From contig JAKLHU010000008.1 of NCBI GenBank assembly GCA_022709995.1, forward strand, positions 1 through 14,134: a stretch of 14,134 nucleotides of DNA, in the 5' to 3' direction. The translations under genes and the position numbers were made by a program. Positions 1-6,745 of this stretch are shown one piece after another (position 1 is the stretch's first letter; each line of letters opens with the position of its first letter). Below the pieces are notes generated by a model that did not search any database, was not told the origin of the DNA, and saw nothing but the letters and a program-made list of their open reading frames with translations. The DNA is from Verrucomicrobiota bacterium. GTDB taxonomy: Bacteria > Verrucomicrobiota > Lentisphaeria > Oligosphaerales > Oligosphaeraceae.

Positions 1-100
1 CCAGGCAAATGTTTCCTTTTCCCCACGCCTGCCCTCACCCTTGCCGGCCTGACGGCTGCCAGCCGGGAAGGCCGCCATTTCCCGCCCCCTCGGAGTACAC

Positions 101-889
101 ATGACGCATCCCCATGACGATCCCGCCGCCGACACCTCTGCCGCCGACACCTCCGCCGGCCCCGCCCGCATGCGCCTGGCCCGCTATCTCGCCAGCGCCG
201 GCATCGCCTCCCGCCGCCGTTGCGAGGAGATGATCCGCGAAGGCCGCGTCTCCGTCAACGGCCAGGCCATCCTCACCCCTGTCTGCATCGTCATCCCCGG
301 CCAGGACGTGATCCGCTTCGAAGGACGCATCCTAACCCTCGACGAACCCGTCTACCTGATGCTGAACAAACCGGCCGGCTACACCTGCTCTTCCCAGGAT
401 GAGCACGCCGAACACCTCATCTATGAATTCCTCCCGGAAAACCTCGCCCGCGTCTTCTCCGTCGGACGCCTGGACCGCGACAGCGAAGGCCTGCTGATTC
501 TGACCAACGACGGCGACCTGGCCCAAAACCTGACCCACCCGTCCCGCCAAATCAGCAAACACTACATCGCCGACTGCTCCGGAACGTTCACCCCGGACAT
601 GGCCGACAATATGCTCGCCGGAGTGGAAGACAACGGCGATTTTCTGAAGGCCACCCAAGTCACCCTCAAACGCCGCTGGCCCGACCACGTCTTTCTGGAA
701 ATCGTCCTCGCCGAAGGCAAGAAACGCGAAGTCCGCCGGCTGTGCGCCAGCCAAGGCCTGACCGTCACCCGCCTGGCCCGCGTCCAATTCGCCTCCCTCA
801 AACTCGGCAACCTGCCCAACGGCGAATGGCGCCGCCTGACACCGGAAGAAATCAACGACCTCAAACACATGGCGACGACGCCCGTGTAA
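101..889 (+). CDS. RsuA/RluB/RluE/RluF-family pseudouridine synthase
   Basis: This 262-residue protein should isomerise a uridine in ribosomal RNA to pseudouridine in the cytoplasm. An S4 RNA-binding domain covers roughly residues 24-76 (MRLARYLASAGIASRRRCEE onward, with GRVSVNG). The catalytic domain follows. It has LNKPAG at 88-93, the family signature GRLDRDSEGLL at 122-132 with the expected catalytic Asp at 125, and EGKKREVRR at 205-213. The start is supported by GGAG at 92-95, five bases upstream. The first 23 residues are low-complexity (Asp/Ala/Ser/Thr) and contain a duplicated AADTS unit, so Met24 is an alternative start without comparable ribosome-binding support. The length is typical of the single-S4 subfamily. 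Which rRNA position it modifies, and so whether it is RsuA, RluB, RluE or RluF, cannot be told from the sequence. Confidence 0.93.
   Translation: MTHPHDDPAADTSAADTSAGPARMRLARYLASAGIASRRRCEEMIREGRVSVNGQAILTPVCIVIPGQDVIRFEGRILTLDEPVYLMLNKPAGYTCSSQDEHAEHLIYEFLPENLARVFSVGRLDRDSEGLLILTNDGDLAQNLTHPSRQISKHYIADCSGTFTPDMADNMLAGVEDNGDFLKATQVTLKRRWPDHVFLEIVLAEGKKREVRRLCASQGLTVTRLARVQFASLKLGNLPNGEWRRLTPEEINDLKHMATTPV
125..154 (+). repeat. 15-base tandem duplication in the leader of the pseudouridine synthase gene
   Basis: Two adjacent 15-base units (125-139 and 140-154) differ only at the last base, T versus C. They encode AADTS twice, in frame, in the disordered N-terminal extension before the S4 domain. 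It looks like a recent slippage duplication in a tolerant region. Confidence 0.8.
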
Positions 890-1130
890 ACACCCCCGCC
901 AAGCAAAAAACGCTCCGGGGCCATTGCCTTCCACCGGGACAACGCTACTTTAACGTGAACAGCCAGCCGGCCTTTCCCGCCGCGGCGACGCCAAACCGGC
1001 CAAGCCTGGCCTCCAACCCACACGCGTCAGGATGACGCCCCGCCGACCCGGCATCCACGGCCGGCCGTCACCAGCGCCCGCATAAACCGTCAATCCCACC
1101 TCATAACACCTCACGGAAAGACCACACACC

Positions 1131-2909
1131 ATGCGACATCTGGAACACCATGTTGACTTCTGCGTCGTCGGCGGCGGATTGGCCGGCATGTGCACCGCCA
1201 TCGCCGCTGCCCGCCATGGCGCCAAGGTCGCCCTCATCCATGACCGCCCCGTCCTCGGCGGCAACGCCTCCAGCGAAATCAGAATGTGGATCTGCGGCGC
1301 CCATGGGCCCAACAACCGCGAAACCGGACTGGTCGAGGAAATCCAGCTCGAAAACAACTACCGGAACCCGTCCTCCAACTTCTCCATCTGGGACAGCGTC
1401 CTCTTCCAGATCGCCAAATTCACCCCGGGGCTGACCGTGTTCCTGAATGCCTCGGTCAACGCGGCCACCATGAACGGCAACCGCATCACCGCCGTCAAAG
1501 CCTGGCAGACGACCTCCGAAACCTGGCATACCGTCAACGCCAAACTCTTCGCCGACTGCTCCGGCGACAGCATCCTAGCGCCGCTGACCGGCGCCGACTT
1601 CCGCATCGGCCGCGAAGCCCAGGAGGAATTCGGCGAGGACATCGAACCGCCGGTCGCCGACCGCAAAACCATGGGCATGAGCTGCCTGATCCAGGCCCGC
1701 GAAACCAGCTCCCCCAAGACCTTCATCCCGCCACCATGGGCCCGCAAATTCACCTCCGATGACCAACTGCCCCACCGCGGCCACGGCTTCACCGGACTGT
1801 CCAACTTCTGGTGGCTCGAACTCGGCGGCGAAAACGACTCCATCCACGACACCGAAGAACTGCGCGACCAGCTGCTGGCGCTCGCCTTCGGCATCTGGGA
1901 CCACATCAAAAACCACGGCGACCACGGCGCCGACAACTGGGACCTGGAATGGGTCGGCTTCCTGCCCGGCAAACGCGAAAGCAGGCGCTATCTGGGCGAC
2001 CACATCCTCACTCAGAACGACGTCCGCGCCGAAGGACGCTTCGAGGACGTCGTCGCCTACGGCGGCTGGTCCATGGACGACCACCACCCCGGCGGCTTCA
2101 ACTACCCCGGCGTGCCCACCATCTTCCATCCCGCCCCCTCGCCCTACGGCATCCCCTACCGCTGCCTCTACTCCCGCAACCTCGAGAACCTGATGTTCGC
2201 CGGCCGCAACGTCAGCGTCACCCACGCCGCCATGAGCTCAACCCGGGTCATGGCGACCTGCGCCACCATTGGCCAGGCCGCCGGCACCGCCGCCGCTATC
2301 GCCATCCGCGAACACACCAGCCCGCGCGGCGTCTACCAGAGCCACCTCGCCGAACTGAAACAGACCCTGATGGACGACGACTGCTTCCTGCCTTTCAACC
2401 GCCGCCAAATCCCCGAACTGTCGGCGACGGCGCGCCTCACCGCCTCCAACGGCGACCCCGAACCGCTCCGCAACGGCTACGACCGGCCAACACCTGCCGG
2501 TGAAAAAACCTGGAACGACAATTCCTGGACCGGAACCGCCGGGCAAGCCTGGGTGGAATACGCCTTTGCCAAACCGTCCCGCGTGACCATGGCCAGAATC
2601 GTCTTCGACAGCGACCTCAACCGCACCGGCAAAGGCGTGGGCAGCATCGCCAACCATACGGAAAAAAACATCCTCTCCAACTTCCCGCTCAACCAGCCGC
2701 CGCGGGTGACGCCGCCCACCCTGGTCAAGGCCTTCCGCCTCGAAGCCCGCAACCAGGACGGAACCTGGTCATGCCTGCACCACCAGCAAAACAACTACCA
2801 GCGCCTGGTGAAAATCCCCCTCGACGTCACCACCACCGCCATCCGAATCGTCCCGGAAAAAACCTGGGGCGGCGACGCCGCCAAGCTGTTCTCCTTCGAC
2901 CTGCGCTGA
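1131..2909 (+). CDS. FAD-dependent oxidoreductase (FAD_oxidored family) with C-terminal discoidin-like domain
   Basis: A 592-residue flavoprotein of unknown substrate. A dinucleotide-binding fold starts at once: VVGGGLAG, residues 12-19, gives the GxGxxG motif at G14-G16-G19. RPVLGGNASSE (39-49) is typical of the FAD_oxidored (PF12831) family. ADCSGDS (141-147) and LMFAGRNVSVTHAAMSS (354-370), followed by a glycine-rich stretch, are the usual second FAD contacts. From about residue 430 to the end the sequence is no longer oxidoreductase-like. It reads as a beta-sandwich of the F5/8 type C (galactose-binding-like) class, e.g. GQAWVEYAFAKPSRVTMARIVFD and TTAIRIVPEKTWGGDAAKLFSFDL. There is no signal peptide, so the protein is probably cytoplasmic. 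GGAAAG at 1115-1120 lies ten bases before the ATG. The 241-base gap upstream holds no other gene that I can support. The family assignment is firm; the C-terminal domain call is moderate and the substrate is unknown. Confidence 0.9.
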   Translation: MRHLEHHVDFCVVGGGLAGMCTAIAAARHGAKVALIHDRPVLGGNASSEIRMWICGAHGPNNRETGLVEEIQLENNYRNPSSNFSIWDSVLFQIAKFTPGLTVFLNASVNAATMNGNRITAVKAWQTTSETWHTVNAKLFADCSGDSILAPLTGADFRIGREAQEEFGEDIEPPVADRKTMGMSCLIQARETSSPKTFIPPPWARKFTSDDQLPHRGHGFTGLSNFWWLELGGENDSIHDTEELRDQLLALAFGIWDHIKNHGDHGADNWDLEWVGFLPGKRESRRYLGDHILTQNDVRAEGRFEDVVAYGGWSMDDHHPGGFNYPGVPTIFHPAPSPYGIPYRCLYSRNLENLMFAGRNVSVTHAAMSSTRVMATCATIGQAAGTAAAIAIREHTSPRGVYQSHLAELKQTLMDDDCFLPFNRRQIPELSATARLTASNGDPEPLRNGYDRPTPAGEKTWNDNSWTGTAGQAWVEYAFAKPSRVTMARIVFDSDLNRTGKGVGSIANHTEKNILSNFPLNQPPRVTPPTLVKAFRLEARNQDGTWSCLHHQQNNYQRLVKIPLDVTTTAIRIVPEKTWGGDAAKLFSFDLR

Positions 2910-3041
2910 GCGCCGCCCAGCCCACTGGCCGGAAACCCCGAGACACCCGGCGCACTGGCCGCCACCCACCTCTGCCCCTGACCCGTCCAAGGTCCCTGGA
3001 AGACGCTTTCCCATCATCGGCTGACATCATCTGACATCCCC

Positions 3042-4010
3042 ATGCCGCACCCCACCTCAAACTCATCCAACGGCAACGGCATCCTGATTCATGACCGCCG
3101 CTCCGGCGCCATAATCCAGGAACGCGTTCTTGGCGACTGGCTGCTGAGATTGGCCTACGCCAGTCCCCTCAAGCCCCTGCTGGCGTGGCCGTTGTTCGGG
3201 ACGGCGCTCTCTTCGCGGCTGCTCGGATGGTATGCCGACACCGCCTTCTCCCGCCGGAAAATCGCCTCGACGGCGACGCAGCTCGGCATCAACTTGGACG
3301 AATGCGTCACCCCGCCGAACGGCTTTGCCTCCTTCAACGACTTCTTCTGCCGGCGGCTAAAACCAGGCCAGCGCCCCTTTGTCCCGGACCAGACGATTCT
3401 GTGCTCGCCGGCGGACTGTCGCCTGACGGTCTGGCCAAAGCTCAAGGACGACACCTGCATTCCGGTCAAAGGCGCCCGTTTCACGGTTGCGGAGCTGCTT
3501 GGCGGGACGGGAGCAGATTTAGCCGACTCGTTTTCGTACGGCTCGCTCTGCGTCTGCCGGCTCTGCCCGGCCGACTACCACCGCTACCACTATCCGGCCG
3601 ACGGCCATGAAACCCGCCGCTGGCGCCTCGGCGACACGTGGCATTCGGTCAACCCCCTCGCCCTCAGCCGAAACATCCAGGTGTTCACCACCAATGTCCG
3701 CGAAGTGTCCATCCTCGACTTGGATGCCTTTGGCCAAACCGCCTTCATCGAAGTCGGCGCCTTTGGCGTCGCCGCCATCACCCAAACCCACCCGTCGCCA
3801 ACTTTCCGCAAAGGCGACGAAAAAGGCTTCTTCTCCTTTGGCGGCTCGACCATCATCATGCTCTTCCAACCGGGCCGCGTCCGCTTTGACCACGATCTGG
3901 CCGAAGTCAGCAGCCAAGGCATGGAGACGCTCGTCAAGGCCGGCGAACCCATCGCCACGGCCGACATGCCAAAGCCGACGCCCGGCCTGCCCGCCCGTGG
4001 GCAGAAGTGA
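3042..4010 (+). CDS. psd: Phosphatidylserine decarboxylase proenzyme
   Basis: Converts phosphatidylserine to phosphatidylethanolamine, the last step of PE synthesis, normally at the inner membrane. The 322 residues match the usual size. Visible landmarks are SFNDFFCRRLKPG (97-109), SPAD (122-125) with the candidate triad Asp125, YHRYHYP (179-185) with the two conserved histidines 180 and 183, and FSFGGSTIIMLF (264-275). In this family the last motif is the self-cleavage site: the chain is expected to break between Gly268 and Ser269, and Ser269 becomes the pyruvoyl prosthetic group. The GGST form resembles the clostridial-type branch. No Shine-Dalgarno-like sequence precedes the ATG; instead there are two copies of TGACATC separated by three bases just upstream. 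Met1 is still the best start because the family's usual N-terminal region begins soon after it (GILIHDRRSGAIIQERVLGD). The nearest gene upstream ends 131 bases away. Confidence 0.95.
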   Translation: MPHPTSNSSNGNGILIHDRRSGAIIQERVLGDWLLRLAYASPLKPLLAWPLFGTALSSRLLGWYADTAFSRRKIASTATQLGINLDECVTPPNGFASFNDFFCRRLKPGQRPFVPDQTILCSPADCRLTVWPKLKDDTCIPVKGARFTVAELLGGTGADLADSFSYGSLCVCRLCPADYHRYHYPADGHETRRWRLGDTWHSVNPLALSRNIQVFTTNVREVSILDLDAFGQTAFIEVGAFGVAAITQTHPSPTFRKGDEKGFFSFGGSTIIMLFQPGRVRFDHDLAEVSSQGMETLVKAGEPIATADMPKPTPGLPARGQK

Positions 4011-4019
4011 CACGCGTCC

Positions 4020-4169
4020 CAAACTCGCCCGAGGTGACACGGGCTTCCAGCCCGTGCACGCCTGCCATTGCTTCCAGCCCAGTGCTGCCGGAAGCTTGCC
4101 GGGTGCATCACGGGCCAGAGGCCCGTGCTCAAACTCGCCCGAGGTGACACGGGCTTCCAGCCCGTGCAC
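4020..4169. repeat. REP/BIME-like intergenic palindromic element with three hairpins
   Basis: An identical 40-base segment occurs at 4020-4059 and 4130-4169. Each copy contains a perfect hairpin with an 8-bp stem and 3-base loop: CACGGGCT-TCC-AGCCCGTG, at 4038-4056 and 4148-4166. Between them at 4109-4127 lies a related hairpin, CACGGGCC-AGA-GGCCCGTG. The element sits between two convergent genes, psd (+) and the DUF4838 gene (-). That is a classic place for REP-type elements and lets the stems act as bidirectional transcript ends. Translated, it gives GDTGFQPVH, a string I associate with spurious 'hypothetical proteins' in some PVC genomes; that link is from memory and unchecked. The repeat and hairpins are directly visible; the class name is inferred. 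Confidence 0.85.
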
Positions 4170-4225
4170 ACTTTCCAGCGCTACAACGCCCATTCTGCCA
4201 GAAAATTACCGGTACCTCACGAGCA

Positions 4226-4257
4226 AGCGGCACCGGTCAGTTCTGCACCGTGCCGCT
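4226..4257. terminator. Possible stem-loop at the 3' end of the DUF4838 gene
   Basis: AGCGGCAC (4226-4233) pairs perfectly with GTGCCGCT (4250-4257) across a 16-base loop, 15 bases beyond the stop codon of the minus-strand DUF4838 gene. There is no T-run on either side, so it is not a standard intrinsic terminator. It may only stabilise transcript ends. Confidence 0.25.
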
Positions 4258-4272
4258 CTCCCCATGACCGTC

Positions 4273-6435
4273 TCACGGCTTCTTCTTGAGAAGAATGCTC
4301 TTGAAGATGATCTCGGAATCCTCGTCCGCGCCCATGATGGCGCGAGCTTCCTTCAGTTTCCGGCCAGGGCCGTCGCCGCCGATCTTGAGCGTATAGGTCA
4401 TCTCCTGCCATTCGTCCTTGGCCTCGACGTAAGCCCGCGGCCCGCCATTCTGGACCAACTCCTGACGGCCTTCCATGGCAAAATAGTTGAAAACGCCGAA
4501 ATAGGCCGAGCCTTTGCCCTTGTAAATTGCCTTGACTATGTAGACATCGCCCTTCTCGACCGGAATGCTGATCGTGCTGCGGACCCATTTTTTGCCATTG
4601 GCTCCGGCCTTGACCCGGACACAGAGCTGACCGTCCTCGGTCACCATGTCCGCCGCCGACAACTCCCAGTTCTCCGGCGCGCCGGCCGCGGCAAGCCGTT
4701 TGAATTCACCATTGATCTCAACATCCGTACCGCGAAAGGGATGCATGACCTGATCAACCTGGTCCTCAAACGCCGCCCGGATGCCTTCCACCAGACGCCG
4801 CGAATTGGGATGGACGGCCTTGGCCGCCGCGCGCGTCAGGGCCCCCCGGCAAACGTCGGTCTTGCCCGGCGCGACGACCGACAGCTTCCACATCATGCTG
4901 GGGTCGTCGTTCCAGCGGCTGCGGGTGCCGATCTGGCGCCAGCCCTCCTCGACCGTCCGGTAGAATTCCTCCATGTCGGCCGCGGCCGGGCCGAAGGCGC
5001 GCCGCCGGAAATCGGCCCGCAGTTCCGTATAGTCGACGTCCAGGTCCCACATGCCGCGCGTCATGACCCAGAAGTAATACGCGTTCAAGTCCCACAAATG
5101 GGTGCCGTTGCCCCAGCGCGGATCCTGGTGCCAGTCCCGCGAAATCTCGGCGTAGTTGCGCTCCAGGCCGTGCTGGTTCATGAACCGCATCTCGGTCAGC
5201 ATCGCATAGTCGGCCGGACGCGGAAATTCCTTGGTCAGGCCATAGTAGTCGCGGTTGATCAGGCCTTTGGTCATGGCGGCCCAGCCCATGAACATGTCAG
5301 CGGTGGCCTGGTTGGCCGGATCCTGCAGAGGATGACGCGCATCCTTGTAGATGAAGGCCAACAGCACCCGGATGTTCGGTTCGATCGCGCAAATCGGCGG
5401 CTCCTGCGTGAAAAAATACGCGTACGTCCGAATCTCCTTGTCCGGATAGCGCTCCGCCACAAATTTGGCGACCTGGTTCAGGAACAGGAAATACTGGGTC
5501 GAGCGGAACTTGTTCTTGTCCGCCATCGTCACGGTCTTGCCGTCGATCGTGATGGGCTGCAGACATTTCTCGCATTCACATAAGGTGTAGTTGTCCTCGA
5601 TGTGGATGTTGACCGTTTCGAACTCGAGATTGGCCTGGATGAAGGCGTCGACCTCCTGGATGAACGCCGCCGTCATGGCCGGATTGGTGAAGCACAGCTG
5701 CGGGCGCTGACGGCTGACCCGCTCACCTTTGATGAGGGGATAAAAGTCGGGATGGTCGGCGAAATACTTCTCCGGCTTCAGGAACAGCCCAGTGAGATTG
5801 TGCCCGCCGCCGCAGGCCCGGAAATACCCGGCCTGGTCCAAAAGCTCCTTGGGCGCGGCACCGTGATTGCTGCCGTTGCGCAAGCTCCACAACTCCAGGT
5901 TCAGCGAGGACGTGTTGAACTGCCAGCCGCGCAGCGACAGCTTTGGAACGTCGACGTAATCCGTCTGCGTCAGCGTCAAATCGGGATTCTTGCTGAAGAT
6001 CGTGCCGTAGTCCGGGCTGGCATGCGCCCAGATGATGTCGGTGTTTTTGGAAAGCATCCGGAAGACGCCGTTCAGCACGCCCTTGGCCTTGGTCCCGAAC
6101 ACGTGCAGGTGGCCGTCTTTTTCCCGAACGGCATAGCCGTCCTTCGCGCCGATTCGGCCCAGGTCGTCGGCAAAGCCGTCTGGATTGACCGCCAGGATGA
6201 TCTTGGGCAGCGGCGACGCCATATCATGGCGGATCGGCAACTCCGCCCCGGTCAACTCCCGCAGCCAGGTCTGCAGCTCCGCCGCCGCAAACAACAACGG
6301 CCCCTCGCCTTGCTCCGACACCACGATCTCCGCCAGCGGATTGCCTTGCCGGGCAACCGGAAACGCCGCCGGCGCCGACAACGACAGCAACACCAGCGAC
6401 AACACTAACATCAGCACCAGACCTGCATGTTTCAT
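4273..6435 (-). CDS. Secreted DUF4838 protein, probably polysaccharide-related
   Basis: With the start chosen here (position 6435) the protein has 720 residues. It begins with a classic signal peptide: MKHAG, then a Leu/Val-rich core to about residue 20 and an LSAPAAF cleavage region, so it is exported. Residues about 30-140 resemble the N-terminal domain seen in GH67-like and GH20-like proteins (LLFAAAELQTWLRELTGAELPI; GVLNGVFRML). The central region matches DUF4838 (PF16126), with NIHIEDNYTLCECEKC; its cysteine cluster lies at about residues 286-291 and may bind metal. From about 589 to the end a beta-rich domain resembles a carbohydrate-binding module (WELSAADMV ... TLKIGGD). No catalytic pair can be named, so glycoside hydrolase activity is inferred from family context only. 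A longer start at 6471 would add 12 residues before the signal peptide, but the ribosome binding site lies after it. Confidence 0.85.
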   Translation of the reverse strand: MKHAGLVLMLVLSLVLLSLSAPAAFPVARQGNPLAEIVVSEQGEGPLLFAAAELQTWLRELTGAELPIRHDMASPLPKIILAVNPDGFADDLGRIGAKDGYAVREKDGHLHVFGTKAKGVLNGVFRMLSKNTDIIWAHASPDYGTIFSKNPDLTLTQTDYVDVPKLSLRGWQFNTSSLNLELWSLRNGSNHGAAPKELLDQAGYFRACGGGHNLTGLFLKPEKYFADHPDFYPLIKGERVSRQRPQLCFTNPAMTAAFIQEVDAFIQANLEFETVNIHIEDNYTLCECEKCLQPITIDGKTVTMADKNKFRSTQYFLFLNQVAKFVAERYPDKEIRTYAYFFTQEPPICAIEPNIRVLLAFIYKDARHPLQDPANQATADMFMGWAAMTKGLINRDYYGLTKEFPRPADYAMLTEMRFMNQHGLERNYAEISRDWHQDPRWGNGTHLWDLNAYYFWVMTRGMWDLDVDYTELRADFRRRAFGPAAADMEEFYRTVEEGWRQIGTRSRWNDDPSMMWKLSVVAPGKTDVCRGALTRAAAKAVHPNSRRLVEGIRAAFEDQVDQVMHPFRGTDVEINGEFKRLAAAGAPENWELSAADMVTEDGQLCVRVKAGANGKKWVRSTISIPVEKGDVYIVKAIYKGKGSAYFGVFNYFAMEGRQELVQNGGPRAYVEAKDEWQEMTYTLKIGGDGPGRKLKEARAIMGADEDSEIIFKSILLKKKP

Positions 6436-6441
6436 CATCAT

Positions 6442-6450
6442 TCCTTTCCC
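6442..6450 (-). promoter_or_regulatory. Ribosome binding site that decides the DUF4838 start
   Basis: On the minus strand GGGAAAGGA precedes three consecutive ATG codons. The AAGGA core lies six bases before the third ATG (6435), three before the second and directly against the first. The third is therefore the best start, and it opens exactly on the signal peptide. Confidence 0.7.
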
Positions 6451-6745
6451 TGAGGCAATTTGACTCTTCATGGTTTATAAAAAATCACGGCACGTATTCA
6501 TTCATCGCAATCGTCTGCAAATAGCGACTAACTTCCGTGAATGAGAGATATGAATAAAACGTTAATGCGCAAAGTTTTGTGAAGAAACTTGTAGTGGCTT
6601 ATCGGTGATTCCTTGTGCTAATATGACAGAAACTCATCTTTGGTGAAGAGGATCATTTTTCAATTGTCCTCTTATCAAGTAGTTGTAAATAAGTTTGCCC
6701 CATAGAGGCACTTACACCCAGGTTTATATCAGAACCCGATGCCGC
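6451..6745. other. AT-rich gene-free stretch between the DUF4838 and nuclease-helicase genes
   Basis: No convincing gene is seen here. Base composition drops sharply: 26 of 60 bases are G or C in 6481-6540, against 46 of 60 in a typical flanking stretch (9721-9780). The region must hold the promoter of the DUF4838 gene on the minus strand. TATAAA at 6474-6479 (minus-strand reading) is AT-rich enough to be a -10 element, but no well-spaced -35 stands out. A 7-bp inverted repeat, AAGAGGA (6646-6652) with TCCTCTT (6667-6673), lies 73 bases past the stop of the nuclease-helicase gene; it lacks a T-run on the transcript strand. Confidence 0.6.

Noticed and set aside
890..1130. A structured leader or riboswitch before the FAD oxidoreductase
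   Set aside because: Only short GC-rich pairings are visible and nothing matches a riboswitch or T-box pattern that I can recognise.
4020..4169. A CRISPR array
   Set aside because: There are only two exact repeats, each a self-complementary hairpin, with one 70-base interval that itself contains a related hairpin and no cas genes. This fits a REP-like element instead.
3607..5583. A long plus-strand open frame of 658 codons across the psd end, the palindromic repeat and the DUF4838 gene
   Set aside because: It crosses two well-supported genes in other frames and the REP-like repeat, and its sequence is low-complexity and matches no domain. It is a GC-driven shadow frame.
6498..6544. TCATTCA/TGAATGA inverted repeat as an operator
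   Set aside because: The arms are seven bases with a 33-base separation in AT-rich DNA, so chance is a sufficient explanation.
6646..6673. An inverted repeat as terminator of the nuclease-helicase gene
   Set aside because: The stem has only seven base pairs with a 14-base loop and no T-run follows on the transcript strand, so it is mentioned only within the intergenic entry.
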